Assembly: GCA_018110825.1 (NCBI GenBank)
Contig: JAGBCL010000105.1
Location: forward strand, 124,001-188,000
DNA length: 64,000 nt
Direction: 5' to 3'
Origin: Oscillospiraceae bacterium
Lineage (GTDB): Bacteria > Bacillota > Clostridia > Oscillospirales > Ruminococcaceae
The position numbers and the translations under genes were made by a program. A model generated the notes under the pieces. The model worked only from the letters and a program-made list of their open reading frames with translations, was not told the DNA's origin and searched no databases. Position 1 is the stretch's first letter, and the number at the start of each line of letters is the position of its first letter. Positions 8,216 to 14,650 of this stretch are shown piece after piece.

Positions 8216-8846
8216 AAAGGAACGTGCAATGCTTGCTGTATCGGGACTTGAAGCAATCTACCCCGACGCAAAATGCTCACTCATCTACAGCCACCCCTAT
8301 GAGCTTATGATTGCGGGACGTCTTTCTGCACAGTGCACCGACGCAAGGGTAAACATTGTCACAAAAGACCTCTTCGCAAAATATCCCACCTTGGAAGCTT
8401 TCGCTGAAGCTGACGTGAAGGACGTGGAGGAAATCGTGAAGCCCTGTGGTTTGTACAAGACAAAGGCGAAAAGCATTGTTGAAGCTTGCAGACGATTGCT
8501 TTACGACTTCGGCGGCGAACTTCCCAAAACAATTGACGAGCTTACCACCCTTTCAGGTATAGGACGCAAAACAGCAAACCTGATTATGGGTGATGTGCAC
8601 GGTTTGCCTGCAATTGTTACTGACACGCATTGCATAAGAATAACGGGCAGACTGGGGCTTACAAAGGAAACCGACCCGAAAAAGGTCGAGCAGGATTTGC
8701 TGAAAATCATACCTGCTGAAAAAGGCAGTGATTTCTGCCACAGAATTGTAATTTTCGGACGTGACTACTGTACGGCGAGAAGCCCGAAGTGTGAAAGCTG
8801 TCCGCTGAAAGAGCATCTGCAGGGGTATAAATGCAAATTAAATTAG
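8208..8846 (+). CDS. nth: Endonuclease III
   Basis: This base-excision DNA glycosylase/AP lyase has 212 residues from the ATG at 8208, which sits 9 bases after AGGAGG; the ATG at 8202 is only 3 bases from it. The helix-hairpin-helix LSGIGRKTAN contains the catalytic lysine and 'IVTDTHCIRI' the catalytic aspartate. The iron-sulphur cluster loop reads C-x6-C-x2-C-x10-C, whereas E. coli Nth has x5 in the last gap, so the loop is longer than usual. The gene overlaps the histidine kinase end by 8 bases and is followed by a terminator, so the three genes form one operon. Confidence 0.93.
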   Translation: MTKKERAMLAVSGLEAIYPDAKCSLIYSHPYELMIAGRLSAQCTDARVNIVTKDLFAKYPTLEAFAEADVKDVEEIVKPCGLYKTKAKSIVEACRRLLYDFGGELPKTIDELTTLSGIGRKTANLIMGDVHGLPAIVTDTHCIRITGRLGLTKETDPKKVEQDLLKIIPAEKGSDFCHRIVIFGRDYCTARSPKCESCPLKEHLQGYKCKLN

Positions 8847-8854
8847 AAATGAGG

Positions 8855-8885
8855 AAAGTGGAATGAGAAATCAATTCCACTTTTT
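8855..8885 (+). terminator. Terminator after nth
   Basis: AAAGTGGAAT pairs with ATTCCACTTT around a 9-base loop and is followed by T-rich sequence, 9 bases past the nth stop codon. Confidence 0.85.
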
Positions 8886-8924
8886 ACTTTCCGAATTTCA
8901 TATTTTCACTAGGGGCAAATCAAG

Positions 8925-9026
8925 ATGGAGGAAGGTCTTACCGTCAAGCAGATAAGTGACAACCACAAGCGTTCTCTGGGTGCAATCCGTGCGAGGATAA
9001 AGAAGCTGGGGCTGGAGGAGAATTAG
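8925..9026 (+). pseudogene. 33-residue helix-turn-helix-like gene remnant
   Basis: A short frame from ATG at 8925 to TAG at 9026 encodes a peptide with the core 'EGLTVKQISDNHKRSLGAI' and the end 'RIKKLGLEEN'. This pattern is typical of the C-terminal tail of larger proteins that end in a small helix-turn-helix (x2 acidic, 'EIAxxxxRSxGAIxxRLKKLGL'). No ribosome binding site is convincing and the frame is blocked a few codons upstream, so I read it as the surviving 3' end of a decayed gene rather than a live one. Confidence 0.45.
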
Positions 9027-9072
9027 CAATTAACAATCGGTTATCCTTATTATCATATTCCGCTCAAAAAAA

Positions 9073-9098
9073 TCCCTGAGAACTCAAATTCTCAGGGA
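9073..9098. terminator. Bidirectional terminator after pyruvate kinase
   Basis: TCCCTGAGAA pairs with TTCTCAGGGA around a 6-base loop. A-rich sequence before it and T-rich sequence after it allow termination in both directions. It is 7 bases past the pyruvate kinase stop codon. Confidence 0.88.
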
Positions 9099-9104
9099 TA
9101 ATTT

Positions 9105-10526
9105 TTATTCTACGGAAGAAACCTTCAGCATGTTTGTTGTGCCTGCGATACCGAGAGGAATACCTGCGGTAAGCACCACAACATCGTCCTTTGCGATATA
9201 GCCTGCATCAACAGCCGCCTTGATAGCACTGTCGAAAAGTTCGTCAGTGTTGCTCTTTTCGTCCATGATAACAGGGTACACACCCCAGCTCATATTCATC
9301 TGTCGGAGCACGATTTCGCTCGGCGTACAGCCGATAATCATGCAGGACGGACGGAACTTTGAAAGGTGTCTTGCTGTTGAGCCTGACTTTGTAACTGTGA
9401 TAACAGCCTTTGCACTGATATCGTGTGCAGTTGTAACAGCAGCGTGGGAAATAGCATTTGTCTGATTCTTTTCAATAGAAACAGGACGCTTTGAAAGTCT
9501 GTGGATGTAGTTGATGTCCTTTTCTGTTGTTTCGGCAATAAGTGCCATTGTGCGTACAGCTTCGATAGGGTGCTTGCCCGCAGCAGTTTCGCCCGAAAGC
9601 ATGATAGCGGAAGTGCCGTCATAGATTGCGTTTGCAACGTCAGTAATTTCGGCACGGGTAGGCTTCGGATTTGTAATCATTGACTCAAGCATCTGAGTTG
9701 CTGTGATAACCTGCTTGCCTGCGAGGTAACCCTTTTCGATGATGTCCTTCTGAATTGCAGGAATCTGCTCAAAAGGAATTTCAACGCCCATGTCGCCGCG
9801 TGCAACCATGATACCGTCAGCGGCTTCAATGATTTCGTCAATGTTGTTTACGCCGTCAATATTTTCAATTTTAGCAATAATTCTCGGGGTTGTCCAGCCG
9901 AGGCTCTTTGTGAATTTCTTCAGGTAATTGATATCAGCGGATGTACGTACAAAGGAAGCGGCGATAAAGTCGTAACCCATCTTTGAGCCGAATTCCAGGT
10001 CGCTCATGTCACGTTCGGAAAGGTAAGGCATTGAAAGTTCAACACCGGGAACATTGATACCCTTGTTGTTGGAAAGAATACCGCCTGTTGTAACCTTGCA
10101 GACAATATCGGTTGCAGTGATTTTTTCTGCGACAAGCTCAACAGCACCGTCATTGATGAGGATTTTTGTGCCGATGGAAACGTCCCCCGGAAGTCCCTTG
10201 AAAGTAATTGAAGCACGTTCAGCTGTGCATGGGATATCCTCGGTAGTGAGGGTAAATGTGTCACCGTCAAAGATTTCAACGGGCTTGTCGTCAACGAACT
10301 TGCCGAGACGGATTTCGGGTCCCTTTGTGTCAAGCATTGTAGCAATCGGCAGACCAAGCTCCTCACGGAGTCTTACAACCTGCTTGAAGCGTTTTTCGTG
10401 CATTTCGTAATCACCGTGGGAAAAGTTGAAGCGGGCAACATTCATACCTGCCAGCATCATTTCGCGGAGAATTCTATCATCATCAGTAGCAGGACCGATA
10501 GTACATACAATTTTGGTTTTTCTCAT
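9105..10526 (-). CDS. pyk: Pyruvate kinase
   Basis: This 473-residue enzyme converts phosphoenolpyruvate and ADP to pyruvate and ATP. The ATG at 10526 opens MRKTKIVCTIGPA, the conserved family N-terminus; the open frame further upstream is not family-like. Motifs include NVARFNFSHGDY, MLDTKGPEIR, the B-domain region, 'IAKIEN' with the catalytic lysine, 'MVARGDMGVEIP' and the family signature around 'TATQMLESM..PTRAEITDVANAIYDG'. It ends 'AGTTNMLKV', as in the short form without the extra PEP-utiliser domain. It has its own promoter and terminator and is monocistronic. Confidence 0.96.
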   Translation of the reverse strand: MRKTKIVCTIGPATDDDRILREMMLAGMNVARFNFSHGDYEMHEKRFKQVVRLREELGLPIATMLDTKGPEIRLGKFVDDKPVEIFDGDTFTLTTEDIPCTAERASITFKGLPGDVSIGTKILINDGAVELVAEKITATDIVCKVTTGGILSNNKGINVPGVELSMPYLSERDMSDLEFGSKMGYDFIAASFVRTSADINYLKKFTKSLGWTTPRIIAKIENIDGVNNIDEIIEAADGIMVARGDMGVEIPFEQIPAIQKDIIEKGYLAGKQVITATQMLESMITNPKPTRAEITDVANAIYDGTSAIMLSGETAAGKHPIEAVRTMALIAETTEKDINYIHRLSKRPVSIEKNQTNAISHAAVTTAHDISAKAVITVTKSGSTARHLSKFRPSCMIIGCTPSEIVLRQMNMSWGVYPVIMDEKSNTDELFDSAIKAAVDAGYIAKDDVVVLTAGIPLGIAGTTNMLKVSSVE

Positions 10527-10602
10527 ATAAAAACAACTCTTTTCGATTAAAATATGCATTATGGAAATTCAACATATTAATTCCAAATTTCCGCCATATA
10601 TC

Positions 10603-10631
10603 ATGATACATTATATCTGTCAATATGTCAA
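10603..10631 (-). promoter_or_regulatory. Promoter of pyruvate kinase
   Basis: Minus-strand TTGACA (10631-10626), 17 bases, TATCAT (10608-10603). A second TTGACA with 17-base spacing to TATATG overlaps it 8 bases downstream, so two close start points are possible. Confidence 0.7.
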
Positions 10632-10706
10632 GGCGTTGCAGAACATTCTTTACCGTATATTATCTGCCGTAATCTCCGTATTATTACGTCAGACAGCAAC
10701 AAACAA

Positions 10707-10735
10707 AAGTCCGTCTCCACTCGGAAAACGGACTT
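10707..10735 (-). terminator. Terminator after murA
   Basis: AAGTCCGT pairs with ACGGACTT; on the minus strand the stem is followed by TTGTTTGTTG. It lies just past the murA stop codon. Confidence 0.75.
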
Positions 10736-10739
10736 GATT

Positions 10740-12026
10740 TTATACAACAGCTTTTCTTACCGCCGTACCGGGTACAGATTTTTTGGTAATATCCGCACCG
10801 AGAGCACGAAGCTTTTCTTCAAAGTTTTCATAGCCTCTTTCGATATGGTAGATGTCCTCGATTTCAGTTACGCCCTTTGCGGCAAGACCGGCAATAACAA
10901 GTGCTGCACCTGCTCTCAGGTCAGGTGCTGTAACAGGTGCACCCATGAGCTCGCCCACACCTTCGATTACGGCAACCTTACCGTCAACGGAGATATCTGC
11001 ACCCATTCTTCTCAGCTCATCGACATAGCGGAAACGATTGTCGAAGATGCCCTCAGTTACAATACTTGTGCCCTCAGCAAGACAAAGAAGTGTAGAAACC
11101 TGAGGCTGCATATCTGTAGGGAAGCCCGGGTGAGGCATAGTTTTAACGCTTGTCTTGACCAGCGGACCGTCCACGGAAATTCTGATGCTGTCATCGAATT
11201 CCTCAACGTTTACGCCGATTTTTTCAAGCTTTGCAGTAATGCTTTCGAGATGCTTAGGGATAACATTCTTAATAAGCACGTCGCCCCTTGTTGCAGCAGT
11301 GGCAACCATAAATGTGCCTGCTTCAATCTGGTCGGGGATAATTGCGTATGTTGTGCCCTTGAGCTTTTTCACGCCGCGGATTTTGATAACGTCAGTACCT
11401 GCGCCCATAATGTCAGCACCCATGGAGTTGAGGAAGTTTGCCAGGTCAACGATATGAGGTTCCTTAGCAGCATTTTCAATTATAGTAAGACCTGTTGCCT
11501 TAACAGCAGCAAGCATAGCGTTTATAGTTGCACCTACAGTAACCATATCGAAATAAATCTGAGTACCGTAGAGTGTGTCAGCCTTGATATCAACCATACC
11601 GTGGTCAAGTGTACATTCCGCACCAAGAGTAGTAAAAGCCTTGAGGTGCTGGTCGATAGGTCTGTCACCGAGGTAACAGCCGCCCGGCATGGAAACTCTT
11701 GCCCTTCCGAACTTGCCGAGAAGCGTGCCGAGAAAATAATATGAAGCACGCATATGCTTAGCCATTTCATAAGGAACAATCGGGTCGGTAATTCCTGTTG
11801 CGTCAATTCTTACTGTATTTTTATCTATAAAATCAACGGTTGCACCCATCTCGTAAAGGATACGGAGACTGATGGAAACGTCGCTGATGTTAGGAACATT
11901 TTCAAGTATACACGGTTCATCTGAAAGTATTACGGCAGGAATAATTGCCACAACCGCATTTTTGGCACCGCTGATTTCGACTTCACCCTGAAGCCGTCTG
12001 CCGCCTTTTATAATAAACTTTTCCAA
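10740..12026 (-). CDS. murA: UDP-N-acetylglucosamine 1-carboxyvinyltransferase
   Basis: This 428-residue cytosolic enzyme transfers enolpyruvate from PEP to UDP-GlcNAc, the first committed step of peptidoglycan synthesis. It starts MEKFIIKGGRRLQGEVEISGAKN. The active-site loop 'MPGGCYLGDRPIDQHL' retains the cysteine that fosfomycin alkylates in sensitive enzymes. Length and the two-lobed repeat pattern are standard. It stands alone between its own promoter and terminator, next to pyruvate kinase, which competes for PEP. Confidence 0.96.
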   Translation of the reverse strand: MEKFIIKGGRRLQGEVEISGAKNAVVAIIPAVILSDEPCILENVPNISDVSISLRILYEMGATVDFIDKNTVRIDATGITDPIVPYEMAKHMRASYYFLGTLLGKFGRARVSMPGGCYLGDRPIDQHLKAFTTLGAECTLDHGMVDIKADTLYGTQIYFDMVTVGATINAMLAAVKATGLTIIENAAKEPHIVDLANFLNSMGADIMGAGTDVIKIRGVKKLKGTTYAIIPDQIEAGTFMVATAATRGDVLIKNVIPKHLESITAKLEKIGVNVEEFDDSIRISVDGPLVKTSVKTMPHPGFPTDMQPQVSTLLCLAEGTSIVTEGIFDNRFRYVDELRRMGADISVDGKVAVIEGVGELMGAPVTAPDLRAGAALVIAGLAAKGVTEIEDIYHIERGYENFEEKLRALGADITKKSVPGTAVRKAVV

Positions 12027-12535
12027 AGATATTCTCTCCCAAAGCAGTGCTTTAACTGAAAAAAGTCAGCAATCTGCACTGTTCAAATTAAAGCGGATTC
12101 ACCGCAGAAACCAGGTAAAAAGTGCTGCAAAAGGGTAAAACGGATATAAGGTGTAAATTTACAGCATTAATATTATACCATAATCGGATACAAAATAAAA
12201 GCTTTTTGAAAAGTTTTTTATAACATTTTTTCAGAAAATATTTTGCAACTTTGAAGCACTTTGCACAAAATCGACATTAAAATTGGTTAATTTTATCTCA
12301 AAGCGAAAACATTAGTAACCATTTTGTAAACATTTATCGCAAATAAAAAGCATATTTTTGCCCAAATGCAAATTCAGCCTGCACGTAAAACCGTACAGAC
12401 TGAAAATGCAGAACACAATTTGAAAAAGAAGTAAAGAGATGGTGGAAACGGAATAATTGTCACCGCTCCAACTGACTATATTATATCACCCGGAAGGTAC
12501 ACAATTTGTCACATTATGGTGCGGCTGAAAAAATA
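12027..12535. promoter_or_regulatory. Intergenic region upstream of murA
   Basis: These 509 A+T-rich bases contain no gene. On the minus strand they hold the terminator of the NrdD-like gene (12373-12404) and a murA -10 element TATAAT at 12177-12172 preceded by TGG (extended -10). Its -35 box is weak. The stretch between about 12190 and 12360 shows nothing I can name. Confidence 0.55.
12373..12404 (-). terminator. Terminator after the NrdD-like gene
   Basis: A 13-base-pair stem with a 6-base loop; two positions are C/A on the plus strand but G-U pairs in the minus-strand RNA, so the hairpin is complete only in that direction. TTTGCATTT follows. Confidence 0.6.
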
Positions 12536-12796
12536 TTATGCATGCTTTACACGGTCGGCCTCTTCGGCACGCTTTGCATCGTTCCAGCGGTCAAGGGTTC
12601 CCGTAAGATATCCCGTCACACGGCGTATTCTTTCAAACGGAATTTCAGCGAACTTGTATTTCAGGTCCACAAACTCACCGTCAAGATTTATTTCCAGATA
12701 CACAAGCTCACGGTCGGGAGCCTTCGCTTTGACGTGCTCAATGTAAGCATTCTTTTCCTTTTCGGAGATAGTTCCGTTATTTACAACAATATCCAT
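12536..12796 (-). CDS. Small protein resembling the NrdD (anaerobic ribonucleotide reductase) C-terminal region
   Basis: The ATG at 12796 follows GAAAGGAG and gives 86 residues. The C-terminal half, 'ERIRRVTGYLTGTLDRWND' then 'AKRAEEADRVKHA', matches the closing segment seen in class III ribonucleoside-triphosphate reductases and in short stand-alone NRDD-family proteins. The glycyl-radical and zinc-cysteine motifs of the full enzyme are absent, so it cannot reduce nucleotides alone. It might be a regulatory or assembly partner, or a domestic remnant. It is monocistronic, with a strong promoter overlapped by a palindrome. Confidence 0.6.
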   Translation of the reverse strand: MDIVVNNGTISEKEKNAYIEHVKAKAPDRELVYLEINLDGEFVDLKYKFAEIPFERIRRVTGYLTGTLDRWNDAKRAEEADRVKHA

Positions 12797-12838
12797 AGCA
12801 ATTCTCCTTTCAATAGTAAATGATTTACTCTTACAATT

Positions 12839-12869
12839 AAAGTATACCATATAAGTATACTTTTGTCAA
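12839..12869 (-). promoter_or_regulatory. Promoter with palindromic operator for the NrdD-like gene
   Basis: Minus-strand TTGACA (12869-12864), 17 bases, TATACT (12846-12841). The perfect inverted repeat AAAGTATAC-N7-GTATACTTT (12839-12863) fills the space from -10 to -35, the usual place for a repressor operator. Confidence 0.75.
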
Positions 12870-12897
12870 TAGTATATTCCATATTTTTAAAGCGAAA

Positions 12898-12924
12898 GGG
12901 TATCGTGCAATTTGCCCGATACCC
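12898..12924 (-). terminator. Terminator after the CAP-domain gene
   Basis: GGGTATCG pairs with CGATACCC around an 11-base loop, 9 bases past the stop codon of the CAP-domain gene. The minus-strand tail is CTTTCGCTTT. Confidence 0.65.
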
Positions 12925-12932
12925 TTGTTGTG

Positions 12933-13763
12933 TTATCCGATAAAAATCTGTGTAACTATAAATGACTGTTCACATTCGTCATCAACGAAGCTTACACCTA
13001 TGCCAAGCTGTTTGAAGCTTTCACGGATAATGTTTCCTCTGTGTCCCGGGGAATTCATCCATGCTTCAACGACATCTTCCGGAGTGGTATAACCCTGAAT
13101 AAGATTTTCACCCCAGGTTCTTTTTGCGACATTTACATTCTGGAATACTGTGGACCATCTTGTACCGTTAGGACGTGTATGGCTGATTTCGCCAACCTCG
13201 GTTTGCTCGTCGGTTCTTATCTGTGCAATAAAGTTCAGGTCGTCTGACAATGTAAGGGGAGCAACACCTGCTTTTTCTCTTTCGATGTTGCAGAGTCTGA
13301 GAACCTCGTTTGCAAATTCAAGCTGCTTTTCTCTGAGTTCTTCTTCCGTAAGAGCAACCTTTTCTGTTGTTGTAACAGTTGTTGTTACAGAAGGTTTTGT
13401 TCCCGACGGACGTGCAGGAGTTGTTGTTACAACAGGCTTTTCTGTTTTTGCAGGCACTGTTGTTTCAGCGGGCTTTTCGGTTTTGGATGTAGTTACTTTT
13501 GGTGAGCAATCGAATTTTTCGTGGTCAGGAACATTGGTAAGAGGACCAAGTGTAACTGTTGTTGCAAGATATTCAGGTGTTGCTGTTTCCAGCATCCTGG
13601 AATACGAACTTATTTCCTCCATCATCTGCTGTCTCATTAGGTCTCTTCCGTTCAGTCTTGCTGCTGCAACCTGACTTGCACCGATAACCGCACCCGTAAT
13701 GTAAAGTGCTGCAAAAGCTGATACCGCGATAATTTTCTTTGTTTTCTTACTTGTTTTTTTCAT
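12933..13763 (-). CDS. Secreted CAP (SCP/PR1) domain protein
   Basis: This 276-residue protein has a lysine-rich N-terminus and a hydrophobic segment (about 11-32), consistent with a signal peptide or anchor. A Thr/Pro/Lys-rich linker (about 90-145, with repeated TTV and TEKP) leads to a CAP domain (about 155-276) with the family marks 'ISHTRPNG', 'WGENL' and 'WMNSPGHRGNI', which carry the conserved histidines and glutamates. CAP proteins of Firmicutes (YkwD-like) are extracellular with unsettled activity. The gene starts from a promoter element shared with the two neighbouring envelope units. Confidence 0.88.
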   Translation of the reverse strand: MKKTSKKTKKIIAVSAFAALYITGAVIGASQVAAARLNGRDLMRQQMMEEISSYSRMLETATPEYLATTVTLGPLTNVPDHEKFDCSPKVTTSKTEKPAETTVPAKTEKPVVTTTPARPSGTKPSVTTTVTTTEKVALTEEELREKQLEFANEVLRLCNIEREKAGVAPLTLSDDLNFIAQIRTDEQTEVGEISHTRPNGTRWSTVFQNVNVAKRTWGENLIQGYTTPEDVVEAWMNSPGHRGNIIRESFKQLGIGVSFVDDECEQSFIVTQIFIG

Positions 13764-13837
13764 AATGAAATCCTCCTTTGATAGTTTCAGGACAGCGGAG
13801 ATACGATTTGTTCTGCTGTTGTTTACCCTGTGTATAT

Positions 13838-13881
13838 ATCATATCATAATATTTTTTCGTGCTGTAACGAGCATTTTACCG
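13838..13881 (-). promoter_or_regulatory. Promoter of the CAP gene with shared upstream element, copy A
   Basis: On the minus strand CGGTAAAATGCTCGTTAC (13881-13864) is followed after 20 bases by TATGAT (13843-13838). The element has dyad symmetry GTAA-N8-TTAC and covers the -35 position. Copies B (14565) and C (19500) have the same arrangement. Confidence 0.65.
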
Positions 13882-13889
13882 AGTCAGAA

Positions 13890-14519
13890 TCAATACATCC
13901 ACCAACCGTGTCTTCTGAGGTAGTCAAGCTTTGCTCTGTCAAATTCGTAGCTGTCACATAATGCGTCAAGGATTGTAAAGAACGCAATAAAGATGAGCAC
14001 GGTAATAATGATGTAAATGCCGATGCCGCCGCTGAGAAGTTTGTATAACGCAAGGCTGAAACCCTCCCAGAGTGAAAGCTTGTATCTGTAAGCGAAGTAA
14101 AGTGCAAAGGCAAATGGTACCGCAACTATGAGAAGAAGCGTTCCCACAAGCATAAGTACATTTCCGGCTGTCAATCCCTCTTCGCATTTTGTAAATACAA
14201 AGAATGAAAGAACGAACAACGCTGTTGTAACCAGTCCGTAAAGCAGTCTGTCAGGTGACTGTACAGCCTTTCCGATTTCATCAAATTTAGGTTCAAGTTC
14301 ATTGCGTACAACCTTCATCGACGGAATAATCATCATAAGCAGCCCTATGCATCCTGCAATCGACATTACCATCGTAAATATATCCAGTACACCTGAGGCG
14401 CCTGAACCGCCTCCTGCCAGTATTGCTGCTATAGAGGCGGTTAAACCTGCCGCAGAAATTGCGAGTCCGATAAATGATACCTTTTCTGATACCTGCCAAG
14501 CCTGTGCTGTTCTTTTCAT
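13890..14519 (-). CDS. Integral membrane protein, function unknown
   Basis: A 209-residue protein beginning MKRTAQAWQVSEKVSF, with four to five predicted membrane segments at about 15-36, 43-65, 92-111, 118-143 and 161-186. The segment 'PSMKVVRNELEPKFDEIGKAV' between segments two and three is probably cytosolic. The C-terminus 'YEFDRAKLDYLRRHGWWMY' is basic. I recognise no family. It has its own promoter (copy B of the shared element) and lies between the kinase gene and the CAP gene, so an envelope role is a reasonable guess only. Confidence 0.75.
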   Translation of the reverse strand: MKRTAQAWQVSEKVSFIGLAISAAGLTASIAAILAGGGSGASGVLDIFTMVMSIAGCIGLLMMIIPSMKVVRNELEPKFDEIGKAVQSPDRLLYGLVTTALFVLSFFVFTKCEEGLTAGNVLMLVGTLLLIVAVPFAFALYFAYRYKLSLWEGFSLALYKLLSGGIGIYIIITVLIFIAFFTILDALCDSYEFDRAKLDYLRRHGWWMY

Positions 14520-14564
14520 AATTCATTTCTCCTTTATGTTTAGTGGTTTGTTTTCTGTGTCTAT

Positions 14565-14609
14565 ATAATACCACGGGAGAAACCCCTGCCCGTAACGAGC
14601 ATTTTACCG
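14565..14609 (-). promoter_or_regulatory. Promoter of the membrane-protein gene with shared element, copy B
   Basis: CGGTAAAATGCTCGTTAC (14609-14592), identical over 18 bases to copy A, then 21 bases and TATTAT (14570-14565) on the minus strand. It lies directly after the kinase terminator. Confidence 0.7.
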
Positions 14610-14615
14610 CAAAAA

Positions 14616-14645
14616 ACTCCGCAGAAGCATAAGCCTCTGCGGAGT
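14616..14645 (-). terminator. Strong terminator after the Ser/Thr kinase gene
   Basis: ACTCCGCAGA pairs with TCTGCGGAGT around a 10-base loop; TTTTTT follows on the minus strand. It starts 6 bases past the kinase stop codon. Confidence 0.92.
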
Positions 14646-14650
14646 CTGTG

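Noticed and set aside
10734..11744. 336-codon plus-strand frame opposite murA
   Set aside because: It is the complement of a clear MurA gene and has no family-like features or ribosome binding site.
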